Positions 1 through 5,877 of a DNA stretch of 13,854 bases are shown in pieces. The notes under the pieces are model-generated. The model did not search any database. It was given only the letters and a program-made list of their open reading frames with translations, and was not told where the DNA came from. The translations under genes and the position numbers were made by a program. The DNA is taken from the NCBI GenBank assembly GCA_036489395.1, contig DASXFW010000382.1:1-13854 (forward strand). The letters run 5' to 3'. How positions within the stretch are numbered: the first letter of the stretch is position 1; each line of letters opens with the position of its first letter. The DNA comes from JASHVB01 sp036489395. GTDB lineage: Bacteria; Pseudomonadota; Alphaproteobacteria; Acetobacterales; Acetobacteraceae.

Positions 1-234
1 CAAAACCGGGCCGAGATTGCGTCGGTCAGGCGGCCTAACAAGAAACTCAAGGTTCCCCCTCCCCTTGAGGGCTTGGGCCGCGAAGCGGACCAAGGTTAGG
101 GGGAGGGGTCGAAACGTAAGCATCGACCCCTCCCCCTAACCTTGGTCCGCTTCGCGGCCCAAGCCCTCAAGGGGAGGGGGAACCTTGAGTTTCTTGTTAG
201 GCCGCCTGACCGACGCAATCTCGGCCCGGTTTTG
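1..234. repeat. Perfect 112-bp inverted repeat with 10-nt loop at window edge
   Basis: Bases 1-112 are the exact reverse complement of 123-234, separated by the loop AACGTAAGCA (113-122). The inner part (about 46-189) is a C/G-rich intergenic palindrome of the same family as the copy at 7889-7978, which carries the same loop in the opposite orientation. The outer 45 bases of each arm do not look like repeat-element sequence, yet they are also perfectly mirrored, and the symmetry reaches base 1. The loop and arms hold no credible gene; short open frames here are by-products of the palindrome. The structure could be real, or a fold-back chimera at a contig end. The inverted repeat itself is certain from the sequence. 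Confidence 0.95.
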
Positions 235-307
235 CGCGATGACCGAGCGCGCATTGCGACCTGGCCGCGGTCGCGCCTAGCCTTGTTGCCTCGGCAGGAG
301 GCGGCAA

Positions 308-1057
308 ATGGCGGACGGCGGCCGTGTGGCATTGGTGACCGGTGCGCAGCAGGGCATCGGTGAGGCGATGGCGGTCGCGTTCGCCGCGGCCGGCTACGAC
401 GTGGCGATCAATTGGCTGGACAACGAAGCGGCGGCCGACGCGGTCGCCGGCCAGGTGCGGGCGCTCGGCCAGCGGGCGCTGACGGTGCGGGCCGATGTCG
501 CGCGGCAGCAGGAGATCGCCGGCATGGTCGATGCCACGGTCAGCGGCCTGGGCCGCCTGGACGTGCTGGTGAACAACGCCGGCGTGTTCCCTCGGGTGCA
601 GTTCCTGGAGATGACCGAGGCGGACTGGGATCTCGTGGTCGATATCAACCTGAAGGGCAGCGCGTTTGCGGCGCAGGCAGCGGCGCGGGCCATGGTGGCG
701 GCCGGACGCGGCGGGTCGATCGTCAATCTCAGCTCGCGATCGCTGGCGGGGGCGGTGCTGGGCGTACACTACTCGGCGACCAAGGCGGGCGTGGTCGGGA
801 TGACGCGCGCGATGGCCCTGGCGCTGGCGCCGCACCGCATAAGGGTGAACGCGATCGCGCCGGGGCTGACCGATACGGCGCAGCCTCGGTATGGGAATAC
901 CGAGGCGGAGCTGGCCGAGATGGCGAAGGCCGTGCCGCTGGGGCGGATGGCGGCGCCGGCGGAGATCGCGGCGCTGGGGGTGTTCCTGGCGTCCGACGCG
1001 GCGGCCTACATCACCGGGCAGGTGCACCACATCAATGGCGGCGCTTATATGGGGTGA
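308..1057 (+). CDS. SDR family NAD(P)-dependent oxidoreductase (classical, 249 aa)
   Basis: This is a soluble classical short-chain dehydrogenase/reductase of typical length (about 250 aa). It has the cofactor motif TGAQQGIG (residues 11-18), NNAG (89-92), the structural Asn in DINLKG (N114), and the Ser-Tyr-Lys catalytic set S142, Y155 and K159 (YSATK). The PG motif follows (IAPGL), and the C-terminus ends in the usual INGG. The ATG at 308 has a full AGGAGG at 296-301 with 6-nt spacing, which fixes the start. It resembles 3-oxoacyl-ACP reductase and sugar/alcohol dehydrogenase SDRs, but the substrate cannot be read from sequence. It stands alone: upstream is the edge palindrome, and downstream lies a 120-base gap before vapBC. 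Family assignment is firm, function is open. Confidence 0.93.
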   Translation: MADGGRVALVTGAQQGIGEAMAVAFAAAGYDVAINWLDNEAAADAVAGQVRALGQRALTVRADVARQQEIAGMVDATVSGLGRLDVLVNNAGVFPRVQFLEMTEADWDLVVDINLKGSAFAAQAAARAMVAAGRGGSIVNLSSRSLAGAVLGVHYSATKAGVVGMTRAMALALAPHRIRVNAIAPGLTDTAQPRYGNTEAELAEMAKAVPLGRMAAPAEIAALGVFLASDAAAYITGQVHHINGGAYMG

Positions 1058-1128
1058 GGCGGTCACGTGGGGTCGGTGCGTGTGGCCGCATGCCCAACGC
1101 TGTGACCGCGCGTGACTCTCCTTGCAGA

Positions 1129-1165
1129 GGATATTCGAATATTCTGCCATCAGTAGTGAATATCC
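1129..1165 (+). promoter_or_regulatory. Probable vapBC operator (inverted GGATATTC/GAATATCC repeats)
   Basis: An AT-rich patch sits just upstream of vapB in otherwise GC-rich DNA. GGATATTC (1129-1136) is followed directly by its near-mirror GAATATTC (1137-1144), creating the perfect 12-bp palindrome ATATTCGAATAT at 1131-1142. An exact mirror GAATATCC comes at 1158-1165, ending 3 nt before the Shine-Dalgarno GGAG (1168-1171). VapB/VapBC complexes usually bind inverted repeats over their own promoter, so this is the natural autoregulatory site. The repeats are seen directly; binding is inferred. Confidence 0.6.
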
Positions 1166-1177
1166 ACGGAGCGCCGG

Positions 1178-1417
1178 ATGCCGCTCTACATCAAAGATGA
1201 TACGACCGCAGCATTGGTGGCAGAGCTTGCCTGCAAGCGCGGCATCTCCAAACAGGAGGCCGTTCGCCTCGCGGTTCAGGCTGAGTTGGAACGGATTGCC
1301 GAAGCAATCCCGTTGCGTGAGCGGATCGCCGCCTGGCGAAAGGAACACAAGATGCCGCCGCGCACGGGCAAGAAGGCGGACAAGGCGTTCTTTGACGATC
1401 TGTCAGGCGGCCTGTGA
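1178..1417 (+). CDS. vapB: VapB-type antitoxin, Rv0623/PSK-operon transcription factor family (79 aa)
   Basis: This is a small antitoxin of the type II family with the PSK-operon (Rv0623-like) DNA-binding domain. The N-terminal half, MPLYIKDDTT followed by RGISKQEAVRLAVQAELER (about residues 21-39), matches the ribbon-helix-helix-like pattern of these proteins. The C-terminal part, rich in Lys/Arg and ending in KADKAFFDDL, is the usual toxin-binding tail that blocks the PIN active site. GGAG at 1168-1171 lies 6 nt before the ATG. The stop overlaps the vapC start (GTGA, 1414-1417), so the two are translationally coupled. The palindromic operator just upstream suggests autorepression. Length is normal and the gene looks intact. 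Confidence 0.88.
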   Translation: MPLYIKDDTTAALVAELACKRGISKQEAVRLAVQAELERIAEAIPLRERIAAWRKEHKMPPRTGKKADKAFFDDLSGGL

Positions 1418-1815
1418 CGATCTTCGTCGATGCGTCGGCGATGATTGCCATGATGGCAGGCGAGCGCGACGCCGACGAACTGGCCGACCGGCTCGGCGCG
1501 GAGCGGATGCGCCTGTGTTCTGCGGTCTCGATATGGGAAACCGTCGCTGGCCTGTGCCGGACCTATACGTTCTCCGTGCCGTCGGCCCGGGCCGCGGTGC
1601 GAAGCTTCATCGAGTTGAACAATGTCCGATACGTCAGCATCGGCGAGCAGGAGTTCGATCTTGCCGCGCAAGCGTGTGCGGAGTTCGGCAAGGGACGGCA
1701 CGCCGCTTCACTGAACATGGGCGATTGCTTTGCCTATGCCTGTGCGAAGGTGAACCGGGCGGCGCTATTGTTCAAAGGCACCGACTTCAGCAAGACCGAC
1801 ATACGCATCGCATGA
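1414..1815 (+). CDS. vapC: VapC-type PIN-domain ribonuclease toxin (133 aa)
   Basis: This is a PIN-domain endoribonuclease, the toxin partner of the preceding VapB; members cleave tRNA or rRNA when freed. The four acidic metal ligands are all visible: D6 in FVDASA, E42 in SIWET, D104 in NMGDCFAYA and D124 in FKGTDF. Together with the 133-aa length this points to an intact, active toxin. The GTG start at 1414 overlaps the vapB stop in a GTGA arrangement, and the alignment of FVDASA six residues in supports it. Nothing co-oriented follows closely; the next 287 bases to the DUF29 gene carry only a possible IS fragment. Confidence 0.9.
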   Translation: MTIFVDASAMIAMMAGERDADELADRLGAERMRLCSAVSIWETVAGLCRTYTFSVPSARAAVRSFIELNNVRYVSIGEQEFDLAAQACAEFGKGRHAASLNMGDCFAYACAKVNRAALLFKGTDFSKTDIRIA

Positions 1816-1900
1816 TAGCGGGGCAATCGGTTTCTGATGACGCCAATGATGCGTTGACACGATACTAACCGGGCTGCGTCACACCTCCTCCGTCAAGCCA

Positions 1901-1958
1901 TCAATGGGGGGTGTTTCAGGCAGCTATCCTGCGCCCTGGTGGTGTTTCAGCCGGACGC
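1901..1958. mobile_element. Possible IS21-type terminal-repeat remnant
   Basis: The 287-base gap between vapC and the DUF29 gene contains GGTGTTTCAG twice, at 1910-1919 and 1941-1950, 31 bases apart. The second copy is followed by CCGGACGCCAAAGTGGTG. Short repeated TGTTTC-type subterminal boxes with ACGCC nearby are characteristic of the ends of IS21-family elements. No transposase (istA/istB) frame and no matching second end are present, so at most this is a scar. The direct repeat is seen; the family link is inferred from memory of such ends. The rest of the gap shows no gene. Confidence 0.3.
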
Positions 1959-2102
1959 CAAAGTGGTGACGCGGGCTGACCACGCCATGACGTCTGTCGC
2001 GTGGATCGCGTGTCGGCATGACGCGCGGCGCGGCACCATGCTATGCTATTGGTCCTACCCGCGCCGTTTTGCGACGCGCGACCTCGCGGAGGCGGTGGCA
2101 CG

Positions 2103-2561
2103 ATGGATCGAGGATATGACGATGATCTGGCGGTCTGGGCCGAGAGCCAGGCGCGCGCGCTGCGCGACGCGGGCCACGCGGGTACCAACCTGCCGATCGA
2201 CTGGGACAACGTCGCCGAGGAGATCGAAAGCTTGGGCAGGTCTCAGGGACGCGAGCTGGCGAGTCGCATTCGAACTATCCTGCTTCACCTGATGAAGTTG
2301 CAGGGATCGCCGGCAGTCGAGCCGGGTGCCGGCTGGCGCGAAACGATTCAGGAGCAGCGTAGTGAGATCGAGGCAGTGTTGGCGGACTCGCCGAGCCTGC
2401 GGCCGACGATTTCCTCCGTGATCGACAGGGAGTTGGATAAGGCCAAGCGGTCGGCTGAGCTTGCGCTGGCTGGTTATGGCGAGCAACCGCGGGTGGATTT
2501 ACGGAACCTGCGCTATACGGCAGAGCAGGTGATGGGGGATTGGTTCCCTGACGTCGCTTGA
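2103..2561 (+). CDS. DUF29 family protein (152 aa)
   Basis: This small soluble protein of unknown function belongs to the DUF29 family. Visible family features are YDDDLAVWAESQA near the N-terminus, the VAEEIESLGRS block (about residues 38-48), the helical RELASRIRTILLHLMKLQ segment, the W-RETI-EQR-EI block, and a C-terminal tail ending in DWFPD. The open frame extends upstream to 2043, but those 20 residues look non-coding. GGAGG at 2088-2092 precedes the ATG at 2103 by 10 nt, and the family begins right there, so I chose 2103. A weak promoter-like pair (ATGACG 2018, TATGCT 2042) lies upstream. DUF29 genes are common, often multicopy, in cyanobacteria and Proteobacteria; no role is assigned. 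Confidence 0.85.
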   Translation: MDRGYDDDLAVWAESQARALRDAGHAGTNLPIDWDNVAEEIESLGRSQGRELASRIRTILLHLMKLQGSPAVEPGAGWRETIQEQRSEIEAVLADSPSLRPTISSVIDRELDKAKRSAELALAGYGEQPRVDLRNLRYTAEQVMGDWFPDVA

Positions 2562-2660
2562 GCGCTTCCACTAAGTTTTGACCTTGCGACGAACAGATCG
2601 CGTGACGACGGCGCAGTTCAATGCTGGCGCCGCCACCAGCGAAGCACCAATTCGATTGCA

Positions 2661-3200
2661 CGGCTGGTCGTACTGCCCGACTCCTACTACGCCGATGCCA
2701 CCCTGCTGTTCGGCACCGCCGCGCATGATTACCAGCCCGAAGACGGCGAGGATCCGCGCACGGTCGCCATAGCGCTGCGGAAGGCGCCGCTGGCGATCGG
2801 CTCGGACAGCTACACCCCGCTCAAGGGCAGCATGATCGGCGAGCGCACCGAATCCGAGCACTATCGCCGCGTCGCCGGCGGGGTGGAGATCATCGGTCCG
2901 GCGCGGGACGGCACGCTGGAGGGGAACCCGATCGGCGATCAGCACCTCGCGGTGATCGCCGGTACACAGGCCGGCGACGAGCCGTTCGCCGTGACGGTCG
3001 TGGCGAACTGGGGCAGCTTCGTCGTCAGCGACGCCGAAGCGCCGGCGCCGCACTCGGGCGCCAACCGGCAATCCGGCAACAAGGCCGCCATACTCAACGC
3101 GCTGATCTACAAGCACGCCACAAAGGACACGCTTGGCCGCCCGCTGCTCGCCCATGCGACAATGCGGCGTCCGCCGAACGGCGCCGATCCCGAATCATGA
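2661..3200 (+). pseudogene. Hypothetical protein lacking a proper 5' end (probable gene fragment or frameshift)
   Basis: From 2661 to the TGA at 3198-3200 the frame has strong GC-rich third positions and reads like a genuine protein (RLVVLPDSYY, then SDSYTPLKGSMIG, then VTVVANWGSFVVSD). I do not recognise the family. No ATG or GTG opens this frame near 2661; the first ATG is 2832, inside what looks like continuous coding sequence, with no ribosome-binding site. Upstream of about 2660 a different frame (from a TTG at 2578 or a GTG at 2602) looks more coding-like, so a frameshift around 2650-2665 is plausible; otherwise the 5' end was lost. Its stop overlaps the next gene's start (ATGA, 3197-3200), so the intact ancestor was probably co-translated with the pentapeptide/LRR gene. 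Confidence 0.5.
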
Positions 3201-3841
3201 TCCTGCCCCGGATGAGATTGTCGCAAGTCGCGCTGCGCCGCGTGGTCACCGTGCTCGATGCACCGACCAACGGATTCGTTGCGCTGGTGCGCGTCGCCGG
3301 CCTCGACCCGGCGTGCGACTTCCGTGGCGCGGTGCTCGATGGCGTCGATTTTGGCACCGATGATCTCGGGAACTTCGACTTCTCGGGTGCCGACCTCAGA
3401 GGCGCCGATATGACGCGCGCAACTGGGCTTGATCAGATGGTCACCGATGCGAACACGAGGCTTCCGGACCACGCTTCGCGCAAGCCGCCAGACTTCGATG
3501 TTGACGAAGTGCACCGCATGATCCTGGCGGGAAAGGCGGCGCCGTCGGCCTGGCGGCCCTTCATCACCGAGCTGGACTTCTCTCCAAATCCGTTCCTCAC
3601 TTCCCGTTCAAGGGAACCATTCGCGACGCTCAGCGACGTGGCGCCGCTGGCGGGCCTGACCGCGCTGCAAAGCCTCGATTTGATGGGCACGAAGGTCAGC
3701 GACGTGACGCCGCTGCGGACTCTGCCGGGTCTCCAGATCAGGCAGCCTTCGATTGCAGGAAGCGTGCGATCCTCGGTTCGCCGTGTTGTCCGGTGGCTGT
3801 CCGGCGTCCGGACCCCGAACGCCCGCGTTCAACGGCGATAG
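3197..3841 (+). CDS. Pentapeptide-repeat / leucine-rich-repeat protein, C-terminus probably truncated (214 aa)
   Basis: This repeat protein has two different modules. Residues 39-74 carry pentapeptide repeats (CDFRG AVLDG VDFGT, then FDFSG ADLRG ADMTR), which form a right-handed quadrilateral helix. After a linker (AWRPFITELDFS, 119-129), residues 143-180 carry leucine-rich repeats of the LSDVAPLAGLTALQSLDL type. The LRR pattern stops abruptly at about residue 180 (base 3736), and the last 34 residues are Arg/Val/Ser-rich with no repeat. A normal member would continue with more LRRs, so the tail looks like out-of-frame or recombined sequence. The ATG at 3197 overlaps the upstream stop (ATGA), and with no independent Shine-Dalgarno it relies on coupling. 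Likely a protein-interaction scaffold; the partner is unknown. Confidence 0.7.
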   Translation: MILPRMRLSQVALRRVVTVLDAPTNGFVALVRVAGLDPACDFRGAVLDGVDFGTDDLGNFDFSGADLRGADMTRATGLDQMVTDANTRLPDHASRKPPDFDVDEVHRMILAGKAAPSAWRPFITELDFSPNPFLTSRSREPFATLSDVAPLAGLTALQSLDLMGTKVSDVTPLRTLPGLQIRQPSIAGSVRSSVRRVVRWLSGVRTPNARVQRR

Positions 3842-3928
3842 CCATGAGCAACGACGATCGTGGCTCCCCGCATGGCACTCAGCTCTCCTGGCTCCCATCC
3901 GCGCCCGGCGTGCTGGTCGCACCGCGCG

Positions 3929-4579
3929 CTACGATGCACCCGCGAGTTCGCGCGCCAACCACGTGGAGGCGATGTCAGCGTATTCGACGAAGGTCAGCTC
4001 CCCAACATCCAGTTCCGCATCGGCGCAGATCCTGGGCAGTTCGCTCGTGAATCGGCCGTAGCGAGCGCTGATCGCTGCCGCGCCTGGCGGTCGCCGAATG
4101 CCCGCCTTCGAGATCGACAGCCAGTCGCGGACCGCTTTGATCGCCTTGCCAGGATCATTGCCATGCGCCGCGATATCCTGGCCTGAGATGTCGCTGATGA
4201 ACTCCTGGTACCGATAGGTCTCGCGGTCGAGCACCAGGCATGATTTCCGGTCGTGGGGGTCTGGTCCGAACCGCTTCGCGCCCAAAAACAACCCTAGCTC
4301 CAGCGGCATGTTGAAGCGCGGCAATCCGCGGGCGGTAAGATCCGTGCGGGAAATGTCGTGAATGCCCCACCGGCAATCCCGGATGATCCGGGCAATCTTT
4401 TCGATGCGCACTTCGCCTGCGTCGTACGCTTCTTGCGAGCATCGTGGGATCAACCCGCACTCGAACACCGCGAAGGTCAGCGCACGGAACAGCGGCAGAT
4501 AGGTTTCGTCGAAGGGGCAGTTGATGAAGACGCTCTGATCGTAATCGGCCGGAACTTTCCATGCCATGCCTTTAGGCAT
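3929..4579 (-). CDS. TIR/deoxyribosyltransferase-like Rossmannoid protein (216 aa)
   Basis: This is a conserved-looking bacterial protein of unproven function. The N-terminal 160 residues read as an alternating beta/alpha domain: SVFINCPFD (16-24) as first strand and loop, CGLIPRCS (41-48), GIHDISR (72-78), FNMPLELGLFLGAKRFG (89-105), CLVLDRE (114-120) and ISGQDIAAHGND (131-142). The Glu in MPLELG (E94), following an Asp-Ile-Ser strand end, sits where TIR and nucleoside 2-deoxyribosyltransferase folds carry their catalytic Glu. That makes a nucleotide/NAD-directed activity possible but unproven. The start ATG overlaps the upstream small gene's stop by 8 nt (ATGCCTAA), so they form one translation unit. 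An alternative start at residue 5 (4567) has a spacer too short for its AAAGG. The gene converges on the pentapeptide/LRR gene. Confidence 0.75.
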   Translation of the reverse strand: MPKGMAWKVPADYDQSVFINCPFDETYLPLFRALTFAVFECGLIPRCSQEAYDAGEVRIEKIARIIRDCRWGIHDISRTDLTARGLPRFNMPLELGLFLGAKRFGPDPHDRKSCLVLDRETYRYQEFISDISGQDIAAHGNDPGKAIKAVRDWLSISKAGIRRPPGAAAISARYGRFTSELPRICADAELDVGELTFVEYADIASTWLARELAGAS

Positions 4580-4580
4580 G
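4565..4580 (-). promoter_or_regulatory. Hairpin over the stop/start overlap of the two-gene unit
   Basis: CATGCC-TTTA-GGCATG is a 6-bp stem with a 4-nt loop. On the minus-strand mRNA the stem contains the start codon of the TIR/DRT-like gene, while the loop holds the stop codon of the upstream small gene. Such a structure could make start-codon access depend on ribosomes finishing the first gene. The inverted repeat is seen; the role is inferred and a chance origin is possible. Confidence 0.4.
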
Positions 4581-4769
4581 CGTCATGTTTCGCTCACGAA
4601 AGACCTTTTCGACCGCTTCTACAATACGACGATGCGACACGGTCCGAGGTCCCTTTGGTGCGGGCTTGATATGCGCTGCCGGACCCGGTGTTGCATCCCG
4701 CGATGATGCTGCGGCCTTTGCTCGCCTCTTGGGTTTCGCAGGAGCGCGGTCGGACGTCCTGGTGCCCAT
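4572..4769 (-). CDS. Small basic hypothetical protein, first gene of the TIR/DRT-like unit (65 aa)
   Basis: I do not recognise a named family. The N-terminal two thirds are Ala/Pro/Lys/Arg-rich and probably disordered. The last 25 residues (RTVSHRRIVEAVEKVFRERN) read as an amphipathic helix with basic charge, suited to binding nucleic acid or a protein partner. GGAGG lies 8 nt before the ATG at 4767-4769, a good start. The gene ends 8 nt inside the next gene, so it is likely made in fixed ratio with the TIR/DRT-like protein, as antitoxin/effector or adaptor/effector pairs are. It lies 178 bases downstream of hbd on the same strand, and no clear terminator or promoter is seen in that gap. Confidence 0.65.
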   Translation of the reverse strand: MGTRTSDRAPAKPKRRAKAAASSRDATPGPAAHIKPAPKGPRTVSHRRIVEAVEKVFRERNMTHA

Positions 4770-4947
4770 GTCATGAACCTCCGCGTGGCAATATGGGGGA
4801 CAAGTCGCTGCACGGCAACGTCTGTGTGGCGTCTACCGCGCACGACTTGGAGCAATGCCGTTGCCTGGAAGGAATCCGTGGATGGCCGGTCCACGCGCAA
4901 CCATGACGCGTTGCGTCGCGCCTCCGCCGTGACGGCGACCCAACACA

Positions 4948-5877
4948 TCACCTTGTCGGCCGAGGCGGCGTCTGCGTGTAATCGTAGAATCCCCGGTTCG
5001 TCTTCCTTCCCAGCCACCCCGCCTCGACATACTTCACCAGAAGCGGGCAAGGCCGGTACTTCGAATCCGACAGCCCCTCATACAACACCTGCATGATCGA
5101 CAAACACGTATCCAGCCCGATGAAGTCCGCCAGCTCCAGCGGCCCCATCGGATGGTTCGCGCCCAGCCGCATCGACGTATCGATCCCCGACACCGACCCC
5201 ACGCCCTCATACAGCGCGTAAACCGCCTCGTTGATCATCGGCACCAGGATGCGGTTGACGATGAACGCGGGAAAATCCTCCGCCACCGCAGGGATCTTCC
5301 CCAGCTTCATCGCCAGCGACTGCACTGCCTGGAACGTTGGCTCATCCGTCGCAATCCCGCGGATGATCTCCACCAGCTTCATGACCGGCACCGGGTTCAT
5401 GAAGTGCATGCCGATGAACTTTTCCGGCCGGTCGGTCGCGGCACCCAGCCGAGTGATCGAGATCGACGACGTGTTGGACGCGAGCAGACACGCCGGCGCC
5501 AGATGCGGCACCAACTGCTTGAAGATCGCGCGCTTCACGTCCTCTTTCTCGGTCGCCGCCTCGATCACCAGGTCGGCGTCGTCGAACATTGCGTAGTCGG
5601 TGCCCCGCTTGATGCGGGACAGCGCATCGACCTTGTCCTCGGCCGAGATCAGCGTGCGGTTCACCTGCCGGTCCATGTTGCGGCCGATCGTTGCTATCGC
5701 GCGATCGAGCGCATCCGCCCGCGCATCCAGCATCCGCACCTCGAGCCCGGCCAGCGCGCACACATGGGCGATGCCGTTGCCCATCTGGCCGGCGCCGATC
5801 ACGCCCACCCGGGCGATGTGCGGCGGTTCGACCAGCATCGAGGCGGCGGCAGGGGACGGCTTGACTTCGACGTTCAT
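4948..5877 (-). CDS. hbd: 3-hydroxybutyryl-CoA / 3-hydroxyacyl-CoA dehydrogenase (309 aa)
   Basis: This is the cytosolic NAD(P)-dependent enzyme that interconverts (S)-3-hydroxyacyl-CoA and 3-oxoacyl-CoA in beta-oxidation or butyrate-type metabolism. The N-terminal Rossmann domain has GAGQMG (28-33), EAATE (106-110) and SNTSS (134-138). The catalytic His is H158 in HFMNPVP, and its Glu partner is E170 in KLVEIIRG. The C-terminal helical domain includes FPAFIVNRI, GANHPMGPLELADFIGLD and the ending GRKTNRGFYDY. About 20 extra residues precede the Rossmann fold; an internal ATG (residue 14) lacks a ribosome-binding site, so I keep the longer start. The ATG directly abuts the etfA stop (TGAATG, no gap), so it is the last gene of the etf operon. 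Symbol by family resemblance. Confidence 0.93.
   Translation of the reverse strand: MNVEVKPSPAAASMLVEPPHIARVGVIGAGQMGNGIAHVCALAGLEVRMLDARADALDRAIATIGRNMDRQVNRTLISAEDKVDALSRIKRGTDYAMFDDADLVIEAATEKEDVKRAIFKQLVPHLAPACLLASNTSSISITRLGAATDRPEKFIGMHFMNPVPVMKLVEIIRGIATDEPTFQAVQSLAMKLGKIPAVAEDFPAFIVNRILVPMINEAVYALYEGVGSVSGIDTSMRLGANHPMGPLELADFIGLDTCLSIMQVLYEGLSDSKYRPCPLLVKYVEAGWLGRKTNRGFYDYTQTPPRPTR

Noticed and set aside
1..234. Edge palindrome as a telomere-like hairpin end of a linear replicon
   Set aside because: The sequence matches a dispersed intergenic repeat also found internally at 7889-7978, and fold-back artefact or duplication is simpler.
1059..1109. GCGGTCAC (1059-1066) and GTGACCGC (1102-1109) as a terminator after the SDR gene
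   Set aside because: The stem is 8 bp around a 35-nt loop and has no T-run; in DNA this GC-rich such a match is easily chance.
197..1348. Long minus-strand open frame over the SDR and vapB genes
   Set aside because: It is antisense to two well-supported genes, is rich in Arg/His as expected from reverse-strand GC-rich codons, and has no recognisable domain.
4801..4865. Interleaved 7-base mirrors (CAAGTCG/CGACTTG and GGCAACG/CGTTGCC) suggesting an RNA pseudoknot upstream of the 65-aa gene
   Set aside because: Two 7-bp matches in 65 GC-rich bases can arise by chance, and without related sequences no compensatory change can be checked.
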